A stretch of DNA of 64,000 nt from Synechococcus sp. JA-3-3Ab (GCF_000013205.1 NC_007775.1:1980501-2044500), one strand, 5' to 3'. Shown: positions 44,098-53,354, counted from the first letter of the stretch. A program made the numbers and translations. The notes: generated by a model from the letters alone, not told the origin.

Positions 44098-44613
44098 GTG
44101 AGTGCAATGGCCTTTTTCTCTCGCTATTCTTTCCTCTCTCCTGGTTGGAGGAGGGCACTACGAGCTCAGGGGAGCTGGGCAGGGCTGTTGCTCATGGCTC
44201 TACAGCTTGGGCAGCCCGCCGTGGCTCAGACAGAGACCCAAGTTTGGAGTGGCACTGGCCAGATCTTGAGCGGTCAGGGGCAAGGGGCCACGGTGCAACT
44301 AGTTCTGGAAACCGGTGGCGGACGCATTTGGACGCAGTCGGGGCCGGCGTTGGATGCGCCCTTTTCCGGCGGGCAGATTTCGGTTACCAGCGGCGACGGC
44401 ACCTGGCAGATCCAACCGCAAGGGGATCAGTTGCTGGTGACCTTTTACCGCGGCGAGCAGATCATCCGCTGGCAACTGCGCCCCGTCGGCGAGGTTCCAG
44501 CCTCTTCTCCTCCTGTGCCATCCAGCTCCTTGATCGGCGACACCGCCCAACCGCTGGCTCTGCCTGTGCAAGAGCTGGTCGTTCCCATCCAGAATTTGCC
44601 TAACAATCGCTGA
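44098..44613 (+). CDS. Secreted hypothetical protein
   Basis: The 171 residues begin with a signal peptide (AGLLLMALQLGQPAVAQ; predicted cleavage after VAQ at about residue 44) and continue as a short beta-rich domain (VQLVLETGGGRIWTQSGP, ISVTSGDGTWQIQPQGDQLL, FYRGEQIIRWQL) with a proline/serine-rich tail. I do not recognise a family. The start is GTG, with an ATG three codons later. It converges on mazG. Confidence 0.65.
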   Translation: MSAMAFFSRYSFLSPGWRRALRAQGSWAGLLLMALQLGQPAVAQTETQVWSGTGQILSGQGQGATVQLVLETGGGRIWTQSGPALDAPFSGGQISVTSGDGTWQIQPQGDQLLVTFYRGEQIIRWQLRPVGEVPASSPPVPSSSLIGDTAQPLALPVQELVVPIQNLPNNR

Positions 44614-44670
44614 GGGATCCCGCGGGCAGGTCTCCCGGTTCAGACATAAGTAAACTACCCGGCTCCGACC

Positions 44671-44768
44671 GCCCCCCTTCCAGCCCCCTGCCCCTGCCCC
44701 CCACTCCCCCCGTATACGGAGGGGATTGAGGGGGGCTGGGCGGGGGGATATAGGGGGGTACAGGGCGG
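44671..44768. repeat. Strand-asymmetric C-run/G-run inverted repeat
   Basis: About 98 bases between two convergent stop codons begin as C-runs (CCCCCCTTCCAGCCCCC) and end as G-runs (GGGGGGCTGGGCGGGGGG), centred on CCGTATACGG. It can form a long imperfect hairpin, and the G-rich half has four or more G-tracts able to form a quadruplex. It may act as a two-way terminator. Confidence 0.6.
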
Positions 44769-44795
44769 GTCTCCTGCGGTTTCTAGATGAAGGGA

Positions 44796-45890
44796 TTAGG
44801 GGTGCTCCTGCTTTGCCTGTTGCCAGAGGGCCTCTAACTCCGCGAGGGTGAGTCTTTGGAGAGGGGAGGCTTGGCCGCTGCTAGGCAATGCCGCTTCTGC
44901 TGGTTGCCGCGCCAGCTCTTCCAGGCGCAAAAAGCGGCGGGCAAAGCGCAGGTTGGTTTGGGTCAAGGCCTGTGCGGCATCCAGCCCATACCAACGGCCC
45001 AAATTGACCAGAGCAAACAGCAGATCCCCCAACTCGGCTTCTTGTCGCGCCGGGTCAGGGGGATCCCGTTCCAGCTCTCGGCGCAGTTCGGCCTCTTCCT
45101 CGCGCACCTTGGCCCAGATCCCCTCCACCGTCGGCCACTCAAATCCTGCTCCCACCACCTTTTGGGAGATCTTCAGGGCGGCCATCAGGGGGGGCAAACT
45201 TTCGGCGTAGTGGAGCAGTTTCTGGCCGAGGGTTTGCTGCGGCTGTTCCTTCTGCTTGATGTCTTCCCAGGAGCGGTGCAACTCAGAAAGGCTGGAACTA
45301 TCTGACTGCGGAGCCTCCCCAAATACATAGGGGTGACGGCGGATCAGCTTATCGGCAATCCGCGCGGCTACAGTTTCCAGGTCGAAGTGGTTTCGCTCGG
45401 CAAAGATCTGGGATTGCAACACCACCTGCAGCAACAGATCCCCCAGCTCTTCGGCAATCGCTGCCGGATCCCCGGCCCGAATGGCCGCCACCGTCTCGTA
45501 GGCTTCTTCGAGGATATAGGGAGTGAGCGACTCAGGCGTTTGGGCGCGATCCCAAGGACAGCCGTCGGGGGCGCGCAACTGAGCCACAATTGCCGCCAAG
45601 CGGCTGAGGTGCTGTGCAGACGCAGAGCGCTCCAGATAAAGATGGGCAAAAGAGCCTGTGGCCTGCGGATCCCAGCTTTGCAGCGTCAGGGGGCCGCCCA
45701 CTATCTGCAAGTCTTCTGTGAGCAAGGTCAACGCTTGGACAGGGGCGCAGACCTGCTGTAAAAAACGACGCAGCTCCGCCGGATCCTTCTTCCCGCAACT
45801 TTTCAGCAGCAGGGATCCCTGCCCAGCCGCAGACCAGCGGGCCAGATGCTGTTGCCAATCGGGCTCAAGGCTATCCAGCGTTTGGAGCAT
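44796..45890 (-). CDS. mazG: Nucleoside triphosphate pyrophosphohydrolase MazG
   Basis: MazG hydrolyses NTPs and dNTPs to monophosphates and pyrophosphate, acting as a house-cleaning enzyme. The 364 residues have two MazG domains with the metal-binding EExxD-type motifs: PYILEEAYETV and IAEELGDLLLQVVLQ in the first, REEEAELRRE and EAELGDLLFALVNLGRW in the second. An N-terminal segment of about 85 residues is the cyanobacterial extension. The start overlaps the end of the DUF2949 gene by 20 bases, so the two form an operon. Confidence 0.92.
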   Translation of the reverse strand: MLQTLDSLEPDWQQHLARWSAAGQGSLLLKSCGKKDPAELRRFLQQVCAPVQALTLLTEDLQIVGGPLTLQSWDPQATGSFAHLYLERSASAQHLSRLAAIVAQLRAPDGCPWDRAQTPESLTPYILEEAYETVAAIRAGDPAAIAEELGDLLLQVVLQSQIFAERNHFDLETVAARIADKLIRRHPYVFGEAPQSDSSSLSELHRSWEDIKQKEQPQQTLGQKLLHYAESLPPLMAALKISQKVVGAGFEWPTVEGIWAKVREEEAELRRELERDPPDPARQEAELGDLLFALVNLGRWYGLDAAQALTQTNLRFARRFLRLEELARQPAEAALPSSGQASPLQRLTLAELEALWQQAKQEHP

Positions 45891-46086
45891 GGTCGTAGGT
45901 GCGGCCCAAATCCAGAAGGCGCCTGAGCTGCTCGAGATCGATGAAACTCAGCTCCAAAAGGATCATCAGCAGCGGCCCCTGCTGGCGATGCTGCAGCTTT
46001 TTGGCCAAGCTCAGCTGCGAGCGGTCAATGATGCCCGCTTCCAACAGGTATTCTTCAAGGACAGGAGGGGGAATGGGATCTAGCAT
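45871..46086 (-). CDS. DUF2949 family small protein
   Basis: The 71 residues match the cyanobacterial DUF2949 pattern: LEEYLLEAGIIDRSQLSLA followed by GPLLMILLELSFIDLEQLRR and a LLDLG ending, two helical hairpins. Function is unknown. The ATG of MLDPIPPP was chosen; an open frame continues 77 codons upstream but shows no similarity. Coupled upstream of mazG by a 20-base overlap. Confidence 0.75.
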   Translation of the reverse strand: MLDPIPPPVLEEYLLEAGIIDRSQLSLAKKLQHRQQGPLLMILLELSFIDLEQLRRLLDLGRTYDHAPNAG

Positions 46087-46386
46087 AGTCGTTTCACAGC
46101 GCTGAGAAGGACAAGTGGGAAAACTGAGAGGATGACAGACTAGTGTAATCATTCTTAACACTCTTACAGAGCTTCCGCAAAGATCTGGCCGGCAACTAAG
46201 CCAAGAGGCAGTAAGCCAGGTTTGCCGAGCGCAGCTCCGCCAGGCGATCCCTCCCGTTACCGGGACAGATGGGATCTCTGTATCCAAGAGCACAAAAAAT
46301 GGATTCAGTGAGGTCAATGTATAATAGCAAGCTCGCTGCCGATTGACAGTGCCCTGATGAGCCGATTCTCTTTCCCCGACGAAAAG
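46087..46386. other. Intergenic region before the IS630, with possible 5' end of the tnpB remnant
   Basis: No complete gene is seen. TATAAT at 46320-46325 is a good -10 match reading rightwards. From about 46310 an open frame (ending SRFSFPDEK) runs into the IS630 target TA and continues in frame on the other side as [13 protein letters not shown]. This suggests the tnpB remnant extended here before the insertion. Confidence 0.45.
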
Positions 46387-46442
46387 TACAGCCTTTTAAT
46401 TTAAAATAGGGTACAGGTATTCAAGAGGAAGGAGAGAAAGGA

Positions 46443-46847
46443 ATGCCGACTCATTCTTTGGATTTGCGGCAAAGAGTTGTAGCAGCCTACCAGGCAGGTA
46501 ACACCTCCATCCGCCAGGTAGCTAAACGCTTCATGGTGACCAAAAGAACAGTACACCGCTGGGTGCGTCAGTACCAACAAACTCAAGATTTAGCCCCTAA
46601 GAAAGCAGGCACCAAGCGAGTGGGCATTTTGGAACAACATCGGCAGGAAGTGATGGCAATTATTACAGAACACCCAGACTTCTACCTGTGGCAGTATCAA
46701 GAACTGTTGCGCGAGCGCTTAGGAATCAATGTAAGCATCGTCACGATACATAATTTCTTGAAAAAGCAAGGAATGACTCTAAAAAAAGACCTACTGCAGT
46801 GCAAAAGTCAAAGAAGAGGAGGTGCAAAGGGAACGACTAGCTTATAG
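46443..46847 (+). CDS. IS630 transposase, N-terminal frame (HTH)
   Basis: The 134 residues hold the HTH DNA-binding region (DLRQRVVAAYQAGNTSIRQVAKRF, read as VVAAYQAGNTSIRQVAKRF; TKRTVHRWVRQYQQT) and the second HTH-like segment (LRERLGINVSIVTIHNFLKKQG). The frame diverges from transposase homology after TLKK at an A7 run (46781-46787). The C-terminal half is encoded in the +1 frame. It therefore needs programmed frameshifting, or the gene is broken by a homopolymer indel. Confidence 0.82.
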   Translation: MPTHSLDLRQRVVAAYQAGNTSIRQVAKRFMVTKRTVHRWVRQYQQTQDLAPKKAGTKRVGILEQHRQEVMAIITEHPDFYLWQYQELLRERLGINVSIVTIHNFLKKQGMTLKKDLLQCKSQRRGGAKGTTSL

Positions 46848-47388
46848 TCAAGAAGTCAGGAATATTCCAGCCGAGGATTTGATTGCCATCGACCAGACGG
46901 GAGTCTGGGAGGGAATGGAGCGGGGAGTATCTCGGAGTTTACGTGGTCAACGGGCTTATCATTACCGTCAAAGATACAAGGGTGAAAAGTATACGGTTAT
47001 TGGAGCTATTTCCTTGAGAGGTGTAGTTGGCTGTCGTGTCATCAAGGGTGGGATGAAGAAAGGAGATTTTTTGGAGTTTTTGAGAAGCGAGCTATGTCCG
47101 AAGCTAGATGCGAGGAAGGTTGTGATTATGGACAACTTAAATATCCACAAGAGTCGGGAAGTTGAGGAATTGATTAGGGGGACAGGAGCACGAATCCTAT
47201 ACCTGCCTGTGTATGCGCCGGAGTTGAATCCCATTGAGATGATGTGGTCGGTGTTGAAGCATTTTATTCGGCAGCTTTGCAGAATTGGGAAATATAGCAT
47301 GGAGCAGATAGTGAAGACTTCTTTACTACTGATCAATCCATCCTCCTTCCGAAGTTGGTTTGCTAAGTGCTGCTATTGTACCCCTTGA
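46822..47388 (+). CDS. IS630 transposase, C-terminal DDE frame
   Basis: The 188-residue frame carries the catalytic triad of IS630 transposases: Asp in LIAIDQTGVWEG, Asp in VVIMDNLNIHKS and Glu in APELNPIEMMWSVLK. In-frame similarity continues upstream of the GTG to the A7 run (KKTYCSAKVKEEEVQRERL). The GTG is therefore probably not a true independent start, and this is the second half of one protein. All three acidic residues are present. Confidence 0.82.
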   Translation: MQRERLAYSQEVRNIPAEDLIAIDQTGVWEGMERGVSRSLRGQRAYHYRQRYKGEKYTVIGAISLRGVVGCRVIKGGMKKGDFLEFLRSELCPKLDARKVVIMDNLNIHKSREVEELIRGTGARILYLPVYAPELNPIEMMWSVLKHFIRQLCRIGKYSMEQIVKTSLLLINPSSFRSWFAKCCYCTP

Positions 47389-47433
47389 GCCCTTAACAGG
47401 CTGTATCGCCGGACGGAGAAGAAGCTGAGGCGG

Positions 47434-47976
47434 TTGCAAAGGGCCGTATCCCGGAAAAAGAAAGGGTCAAACCGCTACAAGAAAGCGGTAAAGAGGTTGT
47501 CCAAAGCGCACCAGAAGGTAGCCAACCAGCGCAAAGATTTTCACTACAAGACGGCAAAGGAGTTGTTAAGTAGGGGGAAGCACATTGCTCATGAGGCGCT
47601 TACTATTGGGGGTCTGGCTAGAACCAGACTAGCCAAGTCTATTTATGATGCCGGGTGGGGACAATTCCTGCAAATCCTTAAGGTCAAGGCTGAAAGAGCT
47701 GGGCTGTTAACGATTGCAGTGAATCCAAACGGCACAAGTCAAGAGTGTTCCGGGTGTGGTCAGGTGGTTCCCAAAAAACTCCACGAAAGGTGGCACGATT
47801 GCCCCTACTGTGGGCTAAGGCTGTCACGGGACCACAACTCGGCAAGGGTAATCAAATCCAGAGCGGTGGGGCATCCTGTTCTTAAAGCTCGGAAAACGTC
47901 CTATGCGGTAGCAGGAGTCACCGAGAAGCCCGCCCTCTACCCGTTCGCGTCAGCGGCGCGGAGCGCTTTAGGGTGA
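47434..47976 (+). pseudogene. tnpB: TnpB remnant interrupted by IS630
   Basis: The right part keeps the second half of a Tnp[21 protein letters not shown], the Glu region [15 protein letters not shown] (Glu present), the zinc ribbon CSGCGQVVP...CPYCG and the last Asp in [10 protein letters not shown]. The first RuvC aspartate and the N-terminal 200 residues are not found upstream of the IS630. The gene was therefore already truncated, or has decayed, and cannot encode a working nuclease. Confidence 0.82.
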
Positions 47977-47990
47977 GGGACGGGAGTATG

Positions 47991-50423
47991 TCACGTCAAC
48001 AAAGCCGGCCCCAACAGGCGGGCCTGGCGTTCTTCCAGTATGCGGCGCAGGCGGGGCCACTGCTGCAGCTCCGGGTCTTGGGCAATGAGCTGCTCGGCCG
48101 CCTGGCGGGCCAACTGCAGCACCTCTTGGTCGTCCATGAGGCTGGCCAGGGCAAAGTCGGGCAGCCCCGACTGGCGGGTGCCCATCACCTCCCCAGGGCC
48201 GCGGAAGCGCAGGTCCATCTCGGCAATGAAAAAGCCATCGTGGGACTGCTCCAGGACTTTTAGCCGACGCAGGGCCTCTTCGCTTTGGGATCCCGTCATT
48301 AGAATGCAGTAGGCCTGGTCGGATCCCCGCCCCACCCGCCCCCGCAGTTGGTGGAGCTGGGAGAGGCCAAAGCGCTCGGCATGCTCCACCAGCATCACCG
48401 AGGCGTTGGGCACATCCACCCCTACTTCCACCACTGTGGTGGAGACGAGGATATCCAGCTCCCGCCGGCGAAAGGCTTCGATGACAGCCTCTTTCTCGCT
48501 GCTAGTTAGGCGCCCGTGCAGCAGGCCCACCCGGAACTGGGGGAAGACCTTCTCCTGCAGGCGCTGGTGCTCTTCAATGGCTGACTTGAGATCCAGCTTC
48601 TCCGACTCCTCAATCAGGGGCAGCACCACGTAGGCCTGCCGTCCCTGGGCAATTTCCCGCTCCATCAGCCGCACCACCTGCAGGCGATCCCCGGGTCGAG
48701 CTACCACCGTATGCACCGGCTTGCGCCCCGGGGGCAGCTCGTCAATTTGGGTAACATCCAGATCCCCGTGCAGGGCCAGGGTAAGGGTGCGGGGGATGGG
48801 GGTGGCCGTCATGGTCAGGACATCGGGGTGATCCCCTTTCTGTTGCAGGGCAGCCCGCTGTTCGACGCCAAAGCGGTGCTGCTCGTCGATAACCACCAAG
48901 CCCAGGTTGCGAAACTGCACCGCCGGCTGGATGAGGGCATGGGTACCAACAACTAGGGGCAGCTCCCCGGTCTGCAACTGCCGCAGGATCTCGCGCCGCT
49001 TGGCGGGGGGGGTGGAGCCGGTCAAGAGTTCAACGGGCACTTGCAGTTGGCTCAGCCACTCCACCAGCTTGCGGTAGTGCTGCTCGGCCAAGACCTCGGT
49101 GGGGGCCATGAGGGCCGCCTGCCAGCCGGATTGAATCGCCGCCAGCAAGGCCGCCACCGCCACCACAGTTTTGCCGGATCCCACATCCCCCTGCAGCAGG
49201 CGGTTCATGGGCAAGGGATCCCGCAGATCCGCCAGGATCTCATCGATGGCCCGCTGCTGGCCCGCAGTAAGCTGGAAGGGCAGGATCTGGTAGAAGCGAT
49301 CCAAGAGCTCCCCTCTGGCCGGCTGGTAGCGAGGTACAGCCTGAGCTTGGGCGCGGTAGCGCTGCCGCCGCTGCAAGAGGCTAAGTTGCAGGTAGAAGAA
49401 CTCATCGAACACCAGCCGCCGCCGGGCCTGGGCCAGCAGCTCTTGCGTCTTGGGAAAGTGGATCTGCTGCAGGGCAAGGGGCAAGTCCAACAGCTGCAAC
49501 TGCCGCTTCAGGGGCTCCGGCAAGGGATCCTCCACCAAGGCAGCTGCCGGCAGGGCGAGCTGGACGGCCTTGCGCACCAGATCGGCGGGGATCCCTTCTG
49601 AAAGGGGGTAAACGGGTAGAATCTTGCCCAATCTCTCCGGATCCTCGCCCTCTCCCCCCAGCACCTCCAGTTGCGGGTTGTCCAGCGTCAAGCCCAAGCG
49701 GCCCTTTTTCACCAGGCCGCTGGCCGCCACCACTGCCCCCTTGGGGTACTGCCGCTCCAGGGCCGCCTGCCAACTGCGCTGGGCAAATTGCCGCCCGCTG
49801 TAGAAGCGGCTGAGGGTGACTATGCCACTTTTGTCGGCAATCTTGAGGTTCAAGATGGTCAGCAAGGGGTTTTTGGGGCTGGTAAAGCAACTGCAGCTTT
49901 TCACCGTCCCCACCAGGGTGACCGTCTCCCCCACCTTGGCCTGGCGGATGAGCACCCGGCGGGAATAGTCCAGGTGATCCCGTGGGAAGTAGTAGAGGGC
50001 ATCGCGCACAGTGTGCAGGCCCAGTTGTGCCAGCTTCTCCGCCGACTTGGGGCCAATGCCCTTGAGAAATTGCAGCGGCTGCTCCAAGCTGAGGCCCTTG
50101 GGCGGGGGCAAAGCAGGGCTGGGTGGGCCAGATTGGGCTTGCTCTTGCTGACGACGCAGCCGATCCAGCCAGCGGCGGGTTTCCGCCACCAGGTGCTGCC
50201 GCTCCGCCAGCTCCAACTGGGGGTAGAGGCGATAGCGGGATCCCAGTTCTTTCCACCGCCGTCGCTCCTCTCCATCCAGCGTCCAACCCGCAGGGGGATC
50301 CTGGCCAAACACGCTCTGCAAAAACTGGGAGAAGGTCTGCTCTCGCCCCCGCAGGTCGGTAAATCCCAACTCCGCCTCTAGAGAAAGGGCGCGCTGAAGC
50401 CGCTGTAGATCCACCTGGCTCAA
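47991..50423 (-). CDS. recG: ATP-dependent DNA helicase RecG
   Basis: RecG remodels stalled forks and Holliday junctions by driving fork regression. The 810-residue protein has the wedge/OB domain (DHLDYSRRVLIRQAKVGET, VTLVGTVKSCSCF) and the SF2 helicase core: Walker A LLQGDVGSGKTVVAVAALL, motif II VIDEQHRFGVEQR, motif III TATPIPRTL, and motifs V-VI LVSTTVVEVGVDVPNASVM, QLRGRVGRG. The extra N-terminal 100 residues are typical of cyanobacterial and plant RecG. The stop is 14 bases from the tnpB remnant, so the transposon insertion stopped just short of it. Confidence 0.95.
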   Translation of the reverse strand: MSQVDLQRLQRALSLEAELGFTDLRGREQTFSQFLQSVFGQDPPAGWTLDGEERRRWKELGSRYRLYPQLELAERQHLVAETRRWLDRLRRQQEQAQSGPPSPALPPPKGLSLEQPLQFLKGIGPKSAEKLAQLGLHTVRDALYYFPRDHLDYSRRVLIRQAKVGETVTLVGTVKSCSCFTSPKNPLLTILNLKIADKSGIVTLSRFYSGRQFAQRSWQAALERQYPKGAVVAASGLVKKGRLGLTLDNPQLEVLGGEGEDPERLGKILPVYPLSEGIPADLVRKAVQLALPAAALVEDPLPEPLKRQLQLLDLPLALQQIHFPKTQELLAQARRRLVFDEFFYLQLSLLQRRQRYRAQAQAVPRYQPARGELLDRFYQILPFQLTAGQQRAIDEILADLRDPLPMNRLLQGDVGSGKTVVAVAALLAAIQSGWQAALMAPTEVLAEQHYRKLVEWLSQLQVPVELLTGSTPPAKRREILRQLQTGELPLVVGTHALIQPAVQFRNLGLVVIDEQHRFGVEQRAALQQKGDHPDVLTMTATPIPRTLTLALHGDLDVTQIDELPPGRKPVHTVVARPGDRLQVVRLMEREIAQGRQAYVVLPLIEESEKLDLKSAIEEHQRLQEKVFPQFRVGLLHGRLTSSEKEAVIEAFRRRELDILVSTTVVEVGVDVPNASVMLVEHAERFGLSQLHQLRGRVGRGSDQAYCILMTGSQSEEALRRLKVLEQSHDGFFIAEMDLRFRGPGEVMGTRQSGLPDFALASLMDDQEVLQLARQAAEQLIAQDPELQQWPRLRRILEERQARLLGPALLT

Positions 50424-50510
50424 GTTGCTTCTGGGTCGGCTGCCGGTAGTCTCTCTAATCCAACTTTAGCCAATGGCAAAGAGCCCCAGGCGCGGCCTCT
50501 GCGCCTCAAC

Positions 50511-50540
50511 TCAAAAGGGCCTGCTCTGTAGGACAGGCCC
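50511..50540 (-). terminator. Rho-independent terminator of psaM
   Basis: On the minus strand GGGCCTG-(10-base loop)-CAGGCCC is followed by TTTTGAG. It lies 34 bases after the psaM stop. Confidence 0.75.
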
Positions 50541-50573
50541 AGGGATCCAGAGCAACCTTATTCCAGATGGAAA

Positions 50574-50666
50574 CTAGCTGCGGGCCAAGGCGGATCCCAG
50601 GAGCGCGGCCATCACGGCCGGCACCAGGGCAATGGCCAGGATGGTGAAAACTTGCGCGTCGGTCAT
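50574..50666 (-). CDS. psaM: Photosystem I reaction center subunit XII
   Basis: This 30-residue protein is shorter than most gene finders report. It reads [20 protein letters not shown] followed by [10 protein letters not shown], a single transmembrane helix with the PsaM pattern (TDAQVF...A.ALVPAV.A..L...L). PsaM sits at the trimerisation face of photosystem I. A GGGAG ribosome site is nine bases upstream of the ATG, and a strong intrinsic terminator follows. It is monocistronic and divergent from glyA. Confidence 0.88.
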   Translation of the reverse strand: MTDAQVFTILAIALVPAVMAALLGSALARS

Positions 50667-50900
50667 AGCCAACTCCCTAAAACCCAGTGCTGTGAACCTG
50701 CTCCTCACTTTACCCCGGCTGGTGACCAGACCTGGGGCCTAAAAATATTCTTTACAAAGCGGCCTTTGGCTCTGGGTTTGGCCGCTGCGGGATCCCCCAG
50801 CCCGGCCCCAATCGTGTTACGATGTTGCTCCGCAACGCTGTCGCGACAGCGGGGCAATTCTGGATCTTTGTTCTTTGCAACGTTCGCTCTTGGCGTCACC

Positions 50901-52226
50901 ATGGTAGCCGCTCCGCAAAGCTTGACCACTCCCCGGGACAACCTGGCCATTTTGGCGGAAACGGATCCCGTCGTCTACCGCCTCATCCAGCAGGAGCTCA
51001 ACCGGCAGCGGGATCACCTGGAGATGATTGCCAGCGAGAACTTCACCTCGCCGGCTGTCCTGGCCGCCCAGGGCTCGGTGCTGACCAACAAGTATGCAGA
51101 GGGGCTGCCCGGCAAGCGCTACTACGGCGGCTGCGAGTTTATCGACGAGATCGAACAACTGGCCATCGACCGCGCCAAGCAACTCTTTGGAGCGGCCCAC
51201 GCCAACGTGCAGCCCCACTCCGGCGCCCAGGCCAATTTTGCCGTTTTCCTGGCCCTGCTGCAGCCGGGAGACACGATCATGGGCATGGATCTGGCCCACG
51301 GCGGCCACCTCACCCACGGCTCGCCAGTGAACGTCTCCGGCAAGTGGTTCCGCGTGGTGCACTATGGTGTGGATCCCCAGACGGAGCGGATTGACTTCGA
51401 CCAGGTGCGGGATCTGGCCCGGCAGCACCGGCCTAAGCTCATTATCTGCGGCTACTCGGCCTATCCGCGGATCATTGACTTTGCCGCTTTCCGCGCCATT
51501 GCCGACGAGGTGGGGGCCTATCTAATGGCCGATATCGCCCACATTGCCGGCCTGGTGGCCACCGGCCACCACCCCAACCCGGTACCTATCTGCGATGTGG
51601 TCACCACCACCACCCACAAGACGCTGCGGGGGCCACGCGGCGGGCTGATCCTCACCCGCGACCCGGAATTGGGCAAAAAGCTGGACAAGGCGGTGTTCCC
51701 CGGCAGCCAAGGGGGGCCTTTGGAGCATGTCATTGCCGGCAAGGCGGTGGCCTTTGGAGAAGCCCTGCAGCCCAGCTTTGCCCAGTACTCAGCCCAGGTC
51801 ATTGCCAATGCCCAGGCGCTGGCGGCAACGCTGCAGCGGCGGGGCATCCGGCTGGTTTCAGGGGGCACCGACAACCACCTGGTGTTGCTGGATCTGCGCT
51901 CGGTCTCGGCAGTGCTGGAGAAAAACGGGGCTGCTGATCCAGTGATGACAGGCAAGCGGGCGGATCGCCTGATGGAAGAGATCCACATTACTGCCAACAA
52001 AAACACCATCCCCTTTGACCCGCAGCCGCCCTCTGTGGCCAGCGGCCTGCGCCTGGGATCCCCGGCCTTGACCACCCGCGGCCTGGGGCCGGCAGAATTT
52101 GAGGAAATTGGGGAAATTATCGCTGACTGCCTGTTCCAGCCAGGGGATCCGGGTGTGCTCGAAGCCTGTCGCCGGCGAGTGGCCGAGCTCTGCCGCCGTT
52201 TTCCGCTCTACCCCCACTTGGGATAA
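50901..52226 (+). CDS. glyA: Serine hydroxymethyltransferase
   Basis: GlyA converts serine and tetrahydrofolate to glycine and methylene-tetrahydrofolate with PLP. The 441 residues show [36 protein letters not shown], the PLP-lysine motif [14 protein letters not shown] (Lys240) and [13 protein letters not shown]. Length is normal for the family. ATG at 50901 begins about 10 residues before the conserved [16 protein letters not shown]. The frame is open further upstream but that part is not homologous. Confidence 0.96.
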   Translation: MVAAPQSLTTPRDNLAILAETDPVVYRLIQQELNRQRDHLEMIASENFTSPAVLAAQGSVLTNKYAEGLPGKRYYGGCEFIDEIEQLAIDRAKQLFGAAHANVQPHSGAQANFAVFLALLQPGDTIMGMDLAHGGHLTHGSPVNVSGKWFRVVHYGVDPQTERIDFDQVRDLARQHRPKLIICGYSAYPRIIDFAAFRAIADEVGAYLMADIAHIAGLVATGHHPNPVPICDVVTTTTHKTLRGPRGGLILTRDPELGKKLDKAVFPGSQGGPLEHVIAGKAVAFGEALQPSFAQYSAQVIANAQALAATLQRRGIRLVSGGTDNHLVLLDLRSVSAVLEKNGAADPVMTGKRADRLMEEIHITANKNTIPFDPQPPSVASGLRLGSPALTTRGLGPAEFEEIGEIIADCLFQPGDPGVLEACRRRVAELCRRFPLYPHLG

Positions 52227-52250
52227 CCCCCCTCCTCGCTACGGCTTGCC

Positions 52251-53354
52251 ATGCCTTACTTGGTTGCCTTTTTGGCTGCTGCCTGTGTGGTTCTCTGGGC
52301 AACCCCGGTGGTGAAGGCGGTCGGGATCCGCAGCGGCCAGTTGGATTTTCCCGATGAGCGCAAGATCCACCGGCAGCCGATGGTGCGCCTAGGGGGGGTC
52401 TCTATCTTTTTTGGCAACCTGGTGGCACTACTCTTGCTCTGGGGAGCCGGAGCCTTCGCCGGCTTGCGCACCGAGCAGGAGTACGAGATCTGGGGGGTAA
52501 CCATTGGCGGCGTTTTGTTTTTTTTGATCGGCCTGGCCGACGATCTGTTCCAGTTGTCGCCCTTTTCCCGCCTGGCGATGCAGTTTGGGGTGGCTGCCGC
52601 CGCCTGGGGAGTGGGGGTGCGCATCGAGTTCATTAACCTACCGGGGATCGGCATCTGGCCCTTTCCGGTATGGCTGAGCCTGCTGGTTACCCTGCTGTGG
52701 CTGGTGGGGATGGCCAACGCCATCAACTTCATGGACGGCCTGGATGGCTTGGCGGCAGGCGTGTCGGGGATCGCAGCAGTCGTGATGCTGATGGTAACGC
52801 TGCTCCTGGATCGGCCGGCGGCGGCCATGCTGGCGGCAGCCTTGGCCGGGGCCTGCCTGGGCTTTTTGCGCTACAACTTCAACCCGGCCCAGATCTTCAT
52901 GGGAGATGGGGGAGCCTACTTTCTGGGCTTTACCCTGGCCGGGATCGGGGTCATTGGGGTGGCCAAGGGGGTAACCACGCTGGCGGTGGCCCTGCCGTTT
53001 TTTATCCTGGCCGTGCCGATTTTGGATATGTCTGCCGTGATCCTCAAGCGGCTGGCTAGAGGCAAGTCCCCCTTTCATCCCGACAAGGGCCACTTGCACC
53101 ATCGCCTGCTCAAAGCCGGCCTGTCGCAGCGGCATTCAGTACTCTTGATCTACGCCATGACCCTCTGGGGGGGATCCCTGGCCTTGGCCCTGGCCGGCCT
53201 GCCGGCAGGGAGTACCTATCTGGGCGGGGCCTCGCTGGTGTTGGCGGGAGTAAGCTGGGGGGCCTGGCAACGCCACCGTCAGCGGCAACGGTCTTTGGCT
53301 GCTGAAGATACCCAGGTTCAAGCAACAGATTCAGTTAATTCAAAAAAGGATTAA
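52251..53354 (+). CDS. WecA/TagO-type undecaprenyl-phosphate sugar-1-phosphate transferase
   Basis: The 367-residue polytopic protein belongs to the MraY/WecA (GT4) superfamily. Motifs are DFPDERKIHRQPMVRLGG, the acidic pair LIGLADDLFQLSP, NAINFMDGLDGLAAGVS, FMGDGGAYFLGF and the HIH-type loop GHLHHRLLKAGLSQRHS. It transfers a phospho-sugar, probably GlcNAc- or a related HexNAc-1-phosphate, to undecaprenyl phosphate for cell-surface polysaccharide. It is distinct from mraY at 21.5 kb, which has the MraY-specific HHHLEL motif. The gene follows glyA by 24 bases. Confidence 0.9.
   Translation: MPYLVAFLAAACVVLWATPVVKAVGIRSGQLDFPDERKIHRQPMVRLGGVSIFFGNLVALLLLWGAGAFAGLRTEQEYEIWGVTIGGVLFFLIGLADDLFQLSPFSRLAMQFGVAAAAWGVGVRIEFINLPGIGIWPFPVWLSLLVTLLWLVGMANAINFMDGLDGLAAGVSGIAAVVMLMVTLLLDRPAAAMLAAALAGACLGFLRYNFNPAQIFMGDGGAYFLGFTLAGIGVIGVAKGVTTLAVALPFFILAVPILDMSAVILKRLARGKSPFHPDKGHLHHRLLKAGLSQRHSVLLIYAMTLWGGSLALALAGLPAGSTYLGGASLVLAGVSWGAWQRHRQRQRSLAAEDTQVQATDSVNSKKD

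Larger units (their letters stand above)
46387..47405 (+). mobile_element. IS630-family insertion sequence, nested in a tnpB remnant
   Basis: The element is about 1.02 kb and flanked by TA on both sides, the IS630/Tc1-mariner target duplication. Its terminal inverted repeats read TACAGCCTTTTAA at the left and, on the opposite strand, TACAGCCTGTTAA at the right, each followed by a subterminal GGGTACA-type match. It carries two overlapping frames of one transposase. Joining the flanks at the TA continues the surrounding tnpB frame. Confidence 0.88.
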
